Shown here in pieces: positions 9,162 through 17,097 of a stretch of DNA of 64,000 nucleotides (the first letter of the stretch is position 1; every line of letters starts with the position of its first letter). The stretch is from assembly GCF_005281835.1 (NCBI RefSeq), contig NZ_RZIS01000011.1, positions 62,001 through 126,000 on the forward strand, given 5' to 3'. The position numbers and the translations under genes were made by a program. This DNA is from Vibrio profundi (GTDB taxonomy: Bacteria; Pseudomonadota; Gammaproteobacteria; Enterobacterales; Vibrionaceae). Under the pieces are notes generated by a model. The model worked only from the letters and a program-made list of their open reading frames with translations. It was not told the origin of the DNA and searched no databases.

Positions 9162-11282
9162 TTAGTATTTAACTTGCAATGTTGCCATGTAGTTGCGGCC
9201 TTCACCGACTACCACACCGCTTGTGCTGCCACCTTCTAGGTAATCAGTATCAAACAAGTTTTCAACATTGAATCGAGCTACAAAATCTAAGTTTTCGTCG
9301 TACTTAATCGTATGGGCGATACCCATATCTACACGAGTGTACGCATCTTTCTTAAATTCATTCGCGCTTTCAGTGTAACGCTCACCTACATGGTACACAC
9401 CTAGGTTAACATCAGTACCATTATTGAATGAGTACGTAGACCAAATGCTCGCAGTAAATTCTGGAACGTCTGCTGGTGTTTTACCTTCAAGTTCTGGATC
9501 ATTCTTGTATTCCGCATCTAAGTACATCGTAGAAGCGCTTACAGAGAATTCGTTTGTTACATAACCTGTTGCAGATAGCTCAATACCAGTATGAACTTGC
9601 TCACCCACTTGCGTTGTACGTGCATCTTTACCGCCGTTGTTTGCAGGGTCCAAATCTTCTGTTACTTGCATGTTTGATTGCGTGATCTGGAATAGCGCAC
9701 CAGACACAAGTAAACGTTCGTCAAACAACTCCCACTTTGAACCTAGCTCATAAAGCGTACCTTTCTTCGCTTCTTGAGACTTACCGTAGTTCACGTCGTC
9801 TTGATCGGTAATTTCGCCTACAGGTTCAAAGCTTTCAGAGTAAACGGCATAAATTGAACCATTCTCTGCAGGTGAATAGATCACGCCAACTTTTGGTAAA
9901 ATATTGTTGTAGCTTTCTTCTTTATCACTGCTGCTGATAGTTTTATCGTAAGCAAAACGTGCACCCGCTAAAGCTTGCCATTGATCATTGAACGTCACTA
10001 GATCTTGAACATAGAAGCCATAGTGCTTGCTCTCAGAGTGCGATACTTCATCATCATTGTGGTAGCTAATATCAGATGGGCGGTCAAAACCATTGCCACA
10101 CTCTTTAACTGCATCCGCTTCATTTGCATTTACACACGCGTAACCAGAGTCATATAGGCGCTTGTAATCGTAATGCAAACCGTTAGCACCAACCAATAGT
10201 CGGTGATTCACGCCAAGAGCATCAAAGTCACCTGTAAAATCAACGTAAGCGGTATCAAATGTCCACTCGTCATGACGGTCAGACACTTTGTAGCCGTACT
10301 CATTGGCTGAACTATTGAAATCTACAGTGCTATCCGACTCAGTACGTTGACGCTCATAAAACTGACGACTGATGCCCGTTTTAACAGACCACGTTTCATT
10401 CAGGTTAGCAGTAACCGCGGCACCGTAGTTCGCTACATCGTTGTCCGTTTGAGCGAAACGCTGGTCATTGACGATAGTAGGATCAATCGCTTTACCTGTA
10501 GAGGTATCAATCTTAGAACCATTGTCTAGGTCGCCAAGCTCTTGAGTGCGGTCGTAATGTAGTGAAAGCATGATGTCTTCGTTGATGTCGTAATCAACAA
10601 ATAAACCGCCAACGAAACGTTCTGTTTCCACATCCGTGCCATCAAAACGAGTACGCCAAGAATCTTGATTTTCTTGAGAGATAATCGCACGAGCACGTAG
10701 CGTTTGTGCATCGTTCAAAGAACCACTCACGTCAGCAGTAGTGCGAGTGTAGCTATCAGAACCGATATCTTGGCTTACGCTGACTTTCGTTTCATACGTA
10801 GGCTTTTTGGAGATCATGTTTACTAAACCGCCCGGTGTAGACTCACCGTACAGTAGACCCGCGGGCCCTTTTAGCACTTCTACGCGCTCTAGCAATTCGA
10901 TCGGTTGACGGTAGTGAGACCAATGCTGCACGCCATCACGTAAGTAGCTAGAGCCACTGTCTAGCTCAAAACCACGTAAGTTAAAGCGTTCACGGTTCGT
11001 TGATTTTGAACCAGCAGAGATAGACGCATCGTTCTTCAGTACTTCACCAAGAGTACTTGCACGCTGTTCATCGATGATTTGCTCATCAATTACTGAAACT
11101 TGTCCTGGAGTCTCTAATTGAGTTGCCTCCATGCGCATCGCTGTTGAATTCGAGTCTGCTTTGTAGCCGTAATCACGACCTTCAACAACCATATGTTCGT
11201 CAGTTTTCACTGTTTCTGCTAAAGCTACAGGCGATGCTAAAACTGCACCAATCACTAAAGCCAATGGGCTTTTTGAAAACAT
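9162..11282 (-). CDS. TonB-dependent siderophore receptor
   Basis: Outer-membrane receptor importing a ferri-siderophore using TonB energy. It has 706 residues: a signal peptide (MFSKSPLALVIGAVLASPVALA), a plug domain with characteristic text (RFNLRGFELDSGSSYLRDG; VEVLKGPAGLLYGESTPGG; NMISKKP), a long beta-barrel, and a C-terminal strand ending in aromatic-rich MATLQVKY. The plug pattern groups it with the FhuA/FpvA-like siderophore receptors; neighbouring fhu genes make a hydroxamate ligand plausible but unproven. A Fur-box-like site lies upstream and the tonB2 operon lies just downstream. Confidence 0.88.
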   Translation of the reverse strand: MFSKSPLALVIGAVLASPVALAETVKTDEHMVVEGRDYGYKADSNSTAMRMEATQLETPGQVSVIDEQIIDEQRASTLGEVLKNDASISAGSKSTNRERFNLRGFELDSGSSYLRDGVQHWSHYRQPIELLERVEVLKGPAGLLYGESTPGGLVNMISKKPTYETKVSVSQDIGSDSYTRTTADVSGSLNDAQTLRARAIISQENQDSWRTRFDGTDVETERFVGGLFVDYDINEDIMLSLHYDRTQELGDLDNGSKIDTSTGKAIDPTIVNDQRFAQTDNDVANYGAAVTANLNETWSVKTGISRQFYERQRTESDSTVDFNSSANEYGYKVSDRHDEWTFDTAYVDFTGDFDALGVNHRLLVGANGLHYDYKRLYDSGYACVNANEADAVKECGNGFDRPSDISYHNDDEVSHSESKHYGFYVQDLVTFNDQWQALAGARFAYDKTISSSDKEESYNNILPKVGVIYSPAENGSIYAVYSESFEPVGEITDQDDVNYGKSQEAKKGTLYELGSKWELFDERLLVSGALFQITQSNMQVTEDLDPANNGGKDARTTQVGEQVHTGIELSATGYVTNEFSVSASTMYLDAEYKNDPELEGKTPADVPEFTASIWSTYSFNNGTDVNLGVYHVGERYTESANEFKKDAYTRVDMGIAHTIKYDENLDFVARFNVENLFDTDYLEGGSTSGVVVGEGRNYMATLQVKY

Positions 11283-11395
11283 TATCCTTTACTCCGACTT
11301 ATTCTTTTTACGCAGGCGGCCCTTTCTCTATTGAAGAACGCATCACTGCTTATCCGTTTCCGGTACCACTGAATTATTTCGGAGGTGAATATAAG

Positions 11396-11410
11396 TGATA
11401 ACCATTACCA
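11396..11410 (-). promoter_or_regulatory. Fur box upstream of the siderophore receptor
   Basis: TGATAACCATTACCA differs from the 7-1-7 Fur consensus at two positions. It is 114 bases upstream of the receptor start codon, which implies a longish leader. Confidence 0.6.
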
Positions 11411-11490
11411 TTTGCATTAAATTTACATTCTTTGCATTCGTAAAGTTTTGTAAAGATTCAGTACACAAACTAACAATACAACGGCAGATA

Positions 11491-11518
11491 TAAAAAAAGC
11501 GCCAACAACGGCGCTTTC
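11491..11518 (-). terminator. Intrinsic terminator of the two-component operon
   Basis: AAAGCGCC and GGCGCTTT form an 8-bp stem with a 6-base loop, followed on the minus strand by seven T. It lies about 30 bases after the histidine kinase stop. Confidence 0.85.
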
Positions 11519-11548
11519 ATATGCATTAAGAGTGATATAACAACAAAA

Positions 11549-12931
11549 CTAACGACTAATTGGGAACAGTAAACTTACCCTTAGCCCCCCCTGCTGGCGG
11601 TTTTCAGCCACGACTTGCCCGTTCATCAACAACATGGCTTCTTTTACTATCGCGAGCCCTAATCCGTAACCACCAGATTGTTTGTCCCTTGCCGATTCAA
11701 GGCGAGTAAAAGGATCAAAGATGCTATCTAGCCTGCTTTCAGGAATTCCGGGGCCATCATCTTCAATCACAATAACACTGCTGGAGTTTTCATCCTCAAG
11801 CTCATAGGTATGGAGCGAAATTGTAGCCTTGTTCCCTGCGTACTTAATGGCGTTGCCAACTAGGTTTCCAATCACTCGCAGCAGTAACCTCTCGTCCGCT
11901 TTCACTAGTGGCGTCAAACTTGGCAAATCAGCTGTGAGCGTTTGACCAATTTTAAGGTCGGTTTGCAGTTGGCTTACCTGCATCGAACAATATTGCTCTA
12001 ACTGCACAAGATTAAGCTGAGCGTCATAGCGTGAGTTTTCTAACCGGCTAAATTCTAAGATCTCGCCGACCAAATTATTCATTTCTTCCGTTTCCGTTTC
12101 TAAACGGTCGAGCAATAGCTGCTCTTCATCGGAGATCTTATTGCGTAATAAGTGCAACGCGAGATTCTGCCGAGCCAATGGTGTTCTTAGCTCATGAGAC
12201 ACATCTCGGATAAGCCGACGCTGTTTTTCAGCCAACGAATGAATTTCTTTGGTCATGTTATCGAAGTCATGCGCGAGCTCGTTAAATTCTCGCGTCTTCG
12301 AGTCAAGCTGAGACGCGACGCTCACCGAAAAATCGCCTTGCGCTAAACGTCTACTCGCTTCTCTCAACCTATCAAGCGGCTGTTGTAAGCTTCTTGCCAT
12401 GATCAATGAAAACAGTGTGAGGATCACAAGCGCAATCAACGCCTTTATTAAAGAGAAGTAGTACGGAAAATATTGAGCAGGATGCACTTCATAAGGCAAC
12501 TGAATCACCAACGTTTTACCTTGCACTAAGTTGATTCCGAATATTGGCTTATTCACTCTCGCATCTAACTGATGGTCTAGGTCCCTTAAAAAACGCAATT
12601 TAAATTCGAAATGAGGGTGCATATCTCGGTGGGTAATAGGATGTTTAGATTCGTCTAAAACAAATAGGTAATACGGCTGTGCATTTCCCCAATCCGCAAG
12701 TTCATCCATGTCACCTTCTTCGATTAATACATTCGCCTGTTGTGCCAAGCTCAGCATTTCGGCTTTCACTGGCTCAGGTACCTTCAGCAAAGCTTTCATC
12801 AAGGCTTTTTCCGCGATGCCTTGCAGGATCAAGATTGAAATAAGAATGATGGTCAGATAACTGAACAATTGAAATGCTAATCCGTCTTTACGTTTAGCGA
12901 TAAATTGAGGGCAACGGAAAAACTGTTTCAT
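11549..12931 (-). CDS. Membrane sensor histidine kinase (HAMP, HisKA, HATPase_c)
   Basis: Sensor of a two-component system. The 460-residue protein has a first membrane helix near residues 22-40, a periplasmic domain of about 110 residues, a second helix (ALIALVILTLFSLIMA) near 165-180, a HAMP linker, a HisKA dimerisation helix with the phospho-acceptor His in RDVSHELRTPLAR, and an ATP-binding domain with N box (VIGNLVGNAIKYAG), G1 (EDDGPGIPE) and G2 (GYGLGLAIV). The layout resembles CpxA-type kinases but I do not recognise the system. It overlaps the response-regulator gene by one base. The stimulus is unknown; the neighbouring siderophore receptor is only circumstantial. Confidence 0.88.
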   Translation of the reverse strand: MKQFFRCPQFIAKRKDGLAFQLFSYLTIILISILILQGIAEKALMKALLKVPEPVKAEMLSLAQQANVLIEEGDMDELADWGNAQPYYLFVLDESKHPITHRDMHPHFEFKLRFLRDLDHQLDARVNKPIFGINLVQGKTLVIQLPYEVHPAQYFPYYFSLIKALIALVILTLFSLIMARSLQQPLDRLREASRRLAQGDFSVSVASQLDSKTREFNELAHDFDNMTKEIHSLAEKQRRLIRDVSHELRTPLARQNLALHLLRNKISDEEQLLLDRLETETEEMNNLVGEILEFSRLENSRYDAQLNLVQLEQYCSMQVSQLQTDLKIGQTLTADLPSLTPLVKADERLLLRVIGNLVGNAIKYAGNKATISLHTYELEDENSSSVIVIEDDGPGIPESRLDSIFDPFTRLESARDKQSGGYGLGLAIVKEAMLLMNGQVVAENRQQGGLRVSLLFPISR

Positions 12932-13596
12932 TAAGCGCCTACTGCTTCCATATAACTGTACCCTTTTCCGCGAACCGTTTTGATGTGCTGCTTCGACAAG
13001 CCAGCTTGAACCAGCTTTCTTCGAATATTACTAATATGCATGTCGAGGTTACGATCAAAAGGACATAGCTCCTTCTTTAATACGCGTACTTGAAGATCCG
13101 CCTTGGACACCACCACCCCATTGTTTTTAATTAAATAGTCAAGTAAGTCAGATTCTGTGCCAGTTAGTGGTAATCGTGACAGTTGCTCGCTTAAACCTTG
13201 ATTATCGTTAGCGATAGATTGTCTTTGTCTTTCAAGACCGACACGGCGCAAAATCACTTTGATACGAGTCAAAAGCTCTGGAACTTTGAAAGGCTTAGCG
13301 ATGTATTGGTCGGCACCCGCTTGATAGCCATCAAGCATCGACGCTTCATCGTTTAGCGCGGTAAGCATAAGGATTGGGGTGGCAAAGCGCTGGCAAATTC
13401 GGCGAGCAACCTGCAAACCACTTAAGTTAGGAAGCATTACATCGAGCAACACTAGATCGACTGGGTTATTTTGGATGAAATCTAATGCAGATTCACCGCA
13501 ATGAACTGCATCAACGTGATAGCCCTCTTCAACAAGCACTTCGCTAAGCAGTTCACACAATTGAATGTCATCATCGACAACTAAAACACGAGACAT
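12931..13596 (-). CDS. OmpR/PhoB-family response regulator
   Basis: DNA-binding partner of the adjacent kinase. It has a receiver domain with the acidic pocket VVDDD (residues 6-10), phospho-acceptor Asp52 (LVLLDVMLPN), Thr/Lys switch residues (MLTAL; AKPF), and a C-terminal winged helix (LDMHISNIRRKL; KTVRGKGYSY). I place the start at the ATG giving MSRVLVV because GGTAAG precedes it; an in-frame ATG four codons upstream (13608) has no visible ribosome-binding site and lies inside a palindrome. Regulon unknown. Confidence 0.85.
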   Translation of the reverse strand: MSRVLVVDDDIQLCELLSEVLVEEGYHVDAVHCGESALDFIQNNPVDLVLLDVMLPNLSGLQVARRICQRFATPILMLTALNDEASMLDGYQAGADQYIAKPFKVPELLTRIKVILRRVGLERQRQSIANDNQGLSEQLSRLPLTGTESDLLDYLIKNNGVVVSKADLQVRVLKKELCPFDRNLDMHISNIRRKLVQAGLSKQHIKTVRGKGYSYMEAVGA

Positions 13597-13603
13597 TTTA
13601 CTT

Positions 13604-13622
13604 ACCATTAAATAATAATGGT
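13604..13622. promoter_or_regulatory. Palindrome at the start of the response-regulator gene
   Basis: ACCATTA and TAATGGT form a 7-bp inverted repeat around a 5-base AT centre. It covers the alternative start codon of the regulator. Position suggests an autoregulatory operator or a Fur-like site, but no binding specificity can be proved. Confidence 0.35.
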
Positions 13623-13675
13623 TCGCATTTTAATTATCAGTTATATCAAATACAACAACTGATGATTGATAAACC

Positions 13676-14149
13676 TTATAAAAGTAAGTCTTTTTCGATT
13701 GGAATGAATTTTGTTGCCGAATCAATCAGGCTCTGCGCCGTTAAACCTGGAACGCCATAGACTTCGACGGGTTTGTTAAAGCGCTCTTTAATTCGCTCAA
13801 CTAAGATTTCAAAATCGCCGTCACCAGAAACCAAAACGATAGTGTCGGCTTGTTCTGCTAATTCAATTGCATCAAGCGCGATACCGACATCCCAATCCCC
13901 TTTAGCACTTCCGTCTCTGCGTTGAATAAAAGGTTTCAGTTTTACATCAAAGCCAACCCCGCGAAGGATATGGTGAAATTGTCTTTGCTTTGGATCTTGG
14001 CTAGAAATAGCGTAAGCATTCGCCGTTAAGACTTCACGTCCTTCAGTCGCCACATACCAAAACTGGTTGTAATCAAAGTTTGAACGGTATCTGTCACGAG
14101 TTGTGTAATAAACGTTCTGCACGTCTACCAAAATTGCGATTTTTTCCAT
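13676..14149 (-). CDS. NYN-domain (LabA/DUF88-type) predicted nuclease
   Basis: PIN-like NYN fold protein. The frame shows the family hallmarks: N-terminal ILVDVQNVYY with the catalytic-type Asp and Asn, then KGDWDVGIALDA and VLVSGDGDFEILVE, whose Asp residues should form the metal site. This points to an RNA-directed nuclease, but targets are unknown. I choose the ATG giving MEKIAILVD, with AAGG about 10 bases upstream; the frame itself stays open 11 codons further. About 157 residues, a normal size. It stands alone between the two-component genes and a divergent gene. Confidence 0.8.
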   Translation of the reverse strand: MEKIAILVDVQNVYYTTRDRYRSNFDYNQFWYVATEGREVLTANAYAISSQDPKQRQFHHILRGVGFDVKLKPFIQRRDGSAKGDWDVGIALDAIELAEQADTIVLVSGDGDFEILVERIKERFNKPVEVYGVPGLTAQSLIDSATKFIPIEKDLLL

Positions 14150-14286
14150 CAGTTTCTTGTACCTTGAAATGTATCCAACCACCCTATTCTATTCATATAT
14201 AAATAGCGAGTGGCTTTCGCCTGTTAAGCGTGATCGAATTGGCTATGCTTAATATGTAGGTTCAATTCGAATGACTGGGAGTAGCT

Positions 14287-14727
14287 ATGTGGCGTTTACT
14301 TACTTTAGTGTTAGCTCTGACTGTGTTTGCTACCCCTACACACAGTTATCCAGCCTATGGTAAACACCTTCCACATCGTAGCGTGATTTATTTCGCGCCA
14401 ACTCAAGATTCGTTGGTAACTCAGTTCCTAAAAGAAGTACTCATTAATAACTGCCAACTTGATGAGCGTGACATTGTAACAATGGTAATTACCGAAGATG
14501 GCTTCACGATGCCGAGCTGGATAGAAGAAGAGTTTAACTTAAAGGCTGTCGCAACTATCTACGACATCCCAAAAGGTGCACATACCGCAATATTGATCGG
14601 TAAAGACGGACAAGAAAAATATCGTTGGAATGGCGAGACTAACTGGCAGTACTTAACTGACTTGATCGACAAAATGCCTAAAAGACAATATGAAATGCAG
14701 CGACAAGCTAGTCGCTGCTCAATTTAA
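14287..14727 (+). CDS. DUF4174 secreted protein
   Basis: Small exported protein of 146 residues. Signal peptide MWRLLTLVLALTVFATPTHS, followed by a thioredoxin-like pattern lacking a CxxC pair: a beta strand (HRSVIYFAPTQD), helix, VTMVITEDGF, and the DUF4174 signature AILIGKDGQEKYRW. A ribosome-binding site (GGGAG) lies 6 bases upstream of the ATG. DUF4174 has no settled function. It converges on cobA. Confidence 0.7.
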   Translation: MWRLLTLVLALTVFATPTHSYPAYGKHLPHRSVIYFAPTQDSLVTQFLKEVLINNCQLDERDIVTMVITEDGFTMPSWIEEEFNLKAVATIYDIPKGAHTAILIGKDGQEKYRWNGETNWQYLTDLIDKMPKRQYEMQRQASRCSI

Positions 14728-14738
14728 ACAAAATAAGC

Positions 14739-15509
14739 TTATTGGTTAAACCAATCCAACTTCTCGTGTAGGGAGGTAACACTACCTACAACGATTAACG
14801 CTGGGCTCTTTGCCTGTTTTGCCAATTCTGGCAATTCAGAGAGTCGACCATGGAAGACCTTCTGCTCCGGGCGCGTACCGTTTTCAATAATGGCACATGA
14901 AATATCTGGTGATAAACCATGCTCAAGCAAGTTGGCAGTGATATTTGGGCTTTGTTTAAGGCCCATGTAAAACACCAAGGTATTGTTAGATTGCGCAAGA
15001 GAAGACCACTCTATCTCTTGCCCGTCTTTTTGAAGGTGACCAGTAATAAATTGCACACTTTGAGCATGCTCTCTGTGCGTAAGCGGAATACCTGCATAAG
15101 AAGTGGCACCTGCTGCTGCAGTGATGCCTGGGATCACCTCAAATTTCACACCGTTTTCAGCCAACTCTTCTAACTCTTCACCGCCACGACCAAAAATAAA
15201 AGAATCTCCCCCTTTCAGTCGGGCAACGTGTTTACCTTCTTGCGCTTTATCCACCAGCACTTGGTTAATCTTATCTTGTGGAACAAAATGGAAGTCGAGC
15301 TTTTTACCGACATAAATCATTTCAGCGTTTTCATTCGCAAGCGCTAAGATCTCTTTCGACACCAATCTGTCGTACACAACGACATCGGCTTGTTGAATCA
15401 CTCGAGCGCCTTTAACGGTCAATAGATCAGGATCGCCCGGCCCAGCCCCAACTAATGAAACAAATCCCTTTTTTACTGCATTCTCATTCGATTGCGACAT
15501 TTCTGACAT
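14739..15509 (-). CDS. cobA: Uroporphyrinogen-III C-methyltransferase (SUMT)
   Basis: Methylates uroporphyrinogen III at C-2 and C-7 using S-adenosylmethionine, giving precorrin-2, the precursor of sirohaem. Motifs: GAGPGDPDLLTVKGARVIQ at the N-terminus, VYDRLVS, RLKGGDSFIFGRGGEE, PGITAAAGATSYAGIPLTHR, and a C-terminal ALIVVGSV. It lacks the dehydrogenase/ferrochelatase domain of CysG, so another enzyme must finish sirohaem. Start chosen at MSEMSQSN because GGAG lies 8 bases upstream; the frame continues 11 codons further. It lies downstream of nirBDC, whose NirB needs sirohaem. Confidence 0.9.
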   Translation of the reverse strand: MSEMSQSNENAVKKGFVSLVGAGPGDPDLLTVKGARVIQQADVVVYDRLVSKEILALANENAEMIYVGKKLDFHFVPQDKINQVLVDKAQEGKHVARLKGGDSFIFGRGGEELEELAENGVKFEVIPGITAAAGATSYAGIPLTHREHAQSVQFITGHLQKDGQEIEWSSLAQSNNTLVFYMGLKQSPNITANLLEHGLSPDISCAIIENGTRPEQKVFHGRLSELPELAKQAKSPALIVVGSVTSLHEKLDWFNQ

Positions 15510-15761
15510 GCTGTACTCCAAAGTTGGCTTGATTCTCCTCAAGCTCTATATCTGTGTGGCATCGGACTCTTACTACTTCCACAAAATGGATATCAAAGTC
15601 AGTACGTTGCCACTGTTCCTACTCTTAAGACTATCAGTTGTTGTGAAGAAAATTCACACTTAATTGGGACAAAGAAGGAAATAATTATAACAAAACAATC
15701 TATTGCACTGACTTTGCCATTTAAGTTGATGGATTGAACTCACTTATCTTAAGAAGTTGAA

Positions 15762-15795
15762 TAAAAAAGCCCCAAGTCGCGACTTGAGGCTTTAG
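15762..15795 (-). terminator. Intrinsic terminator after nirC
   Basis: Stem AAAGCCCCAAGTC / GACTTGAGGCTTT (one mismatch) followed by T6 on the minus strand. It separates nirC from cobA; the 250 bases between it and cobA hold no recognisable gene and presumably the cobA promoter. Confidence 0.85.
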
Positions 15796-15826
15796 TAATT
15801 ACAATTCAGGTCAAGCTACCGAACGA

Positions 15827-16639
15827 TTAAGCATCTAATGCTGGAGACGTTTTCGCATGAGTTAGGTAAAGAGGAATACATGTAAATAGTAAGCCACCAA
15901 CGATGTTACCCAGGATTGTTGGGATAAGGTTGAAGTTCAACCAGGTCGCGATACCGAAGTCAGCGCCAAGAATCATACCCAGTGGGAATAGGAACATGTT
16001 TACTACTGTGTGCTCAAACACTAGTGCGAAGAAGATGAAGATTGGGAACCACATCATCGCTACACGGCCAGCAACCGTGCGAGCTGTCATGTTGCCAATT
16101 ACACCAAGGCATACCATTAGGTTACAGAAGATGCCACGTACGAAACATGTGATCCATCCGTCCATGCCCATGTTTTCAAAACCTAAGCTACGACCAGTTG
16201 AAACTGCAATGAACTTTTGAGCAACAGCGTTTGGCTCTAGTGAGAAGTTACCAGTTAATGAAACCGCAACTAGGAAAGCAACAATCAAAGAACCGATAAG
16301 GTTACCCAAACCAACAAGGCCCCAACAGCGTAGGATACGACCCCAAGTGATACCAGGGCGGTTGTCGAATTTAGCTAAAGGTGCAAGACCAAACACACCT
16401 GTTACTAAGTCGTAACCCATTACACTAAGAATTACGAAACCAACTGGGAACACGAGTGCACCAACAATACCGATACCCGTTTGAACGATAGTCGTGATAG
16501 CCACTACAACCGCAAGAGAAAGGATAATACCAGCCATAGTGCTTCGGATCAGAAGATCGCGAGTACCTGTCTTGGTTTTAGCTTCACCTACATCGATCAT
16601 AGTTTGAACGAATTCTGCCGGTTTAAAATCAGTAGACAT
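15827..16639 (-). CDS. nirC: Formate/nitrite transporter family channel, probably NirC
   Basis: Pentameric FNT-family channel of the inner membrane, here most likely importing nitrite for NirBD. The 270-residue protein has six hydrophobic helices and FNT family text (VFPVGFVILSVMGYDLVTGVF; VRGIFCNLMVCLGVIGNMTA; FEHTVVNMFLFPLGMILGA). The His in FEHTVVNMF is the conserved central His of the pore. Substrate is inferred from the position directly after nirBD. A good ribosome-binding site (AAGGA) precedes the ATG. Confidence 0.85.
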   Translation of the reverse strand: MSTDFKPAEFVQTMIDVGEAKTKTGTRDLLIRSTMAGIILSLAVVVAITTIVQTGIGIVGALVFPVGFVILSVMGYDLVTGVFGLAPLAKFDNRPGITWGRILRCWGLVGLGNLIGSLIVAFLVAVSLTGNFSLEPNAVAQKFIAVSTGRSLGFENMGMDGWITCFVRGIFCNLMVCLGVIGNMTARTVAGRVAMMWFPIFIFFALVFEHTVVNMFLFPLGMILGADFGIATWLNFNLIPTILGNIVGGLLFTCIPLYLTHAKTSPALDA

Positions 16640-16686
16640 ATGATTGTCCTTAAAAGTTAAATTTAAAAGTTAAAATTGGATAGGAA

Positions 16687-16731
16687 AAGGTTCTAACTGC
16701 CTTTAAGGCAATATGGGCAACTAGAACCCTT
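16687..16731 (-). other. Intergenic hairpin between nirD and nirC
   Basis: AAGGTTCTA pairs with TAGAACCCTT across about 26 bases, with an inner TGCC/GGCA stem. On the minus strand it is followed by TTTTCC, a weak T tract. It could attenuate transcription into nirC or stabilise the upstream nirBD transcript. Confidence 0.4.
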
Positions 16732-16759
16732 GAACTATCAAATCTTACTCAGCCAGAGA

Positions 16760-17083
16760 TTAAGCAGAGATTTCTACAGCGCCTTTAGTAACGCGAGCTT
16801 TGTACGCTTTCACGTTGAAGTTCTCGTCTTCCATGCACGTACCTGTTGTCAGGTTAAAGCGTTGCTTCTTAAGTGGGCTCGCCACCCAAAGCTCATCTTT
16901 GTGCTCTACAATCAAACCACGAGATAACACGTTAGATTGAAAGTAAGGGTCTGTATTGCTAATCGCCAATACTTCTTCAGCTTTCGTTGGGCGGAAGATA
17001 GCCACTTGCTGACCTGCCACCAATGCGCAAACACCTGTACCCGGAATAATGTCTTCGATCTTACAAACTTTGGTAAATGCCAT
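16760..17083 (-). CDS. nirD: Nitrite reductase (NADH) small subunit NirD
   Basis: Rieske-like small subunit of assimilatory/detoxifying NADH-nitrite reductase. 107 residues with family text VCALVAGQQVAIFRP and FNLTTGTCMED. NirD of this type has a Rieske fold but normally lacks the full Cys/His cluster ligands, as seen here. It begins 14 bases after nirB. Confidence 0.9.
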   Translation of the reverse strand: MAFTKVCKIEDIIPGTGVCALVAGQQVAIFRPTKAEEVLAISNTDPYFQSNVLSRGLIVEHKDELWVASPLKKQRFNLTTGTCMEDENFNVKAYKARVTKGAVEISA

Positions 17084-17097
17084 GATATCGTCTCCCC

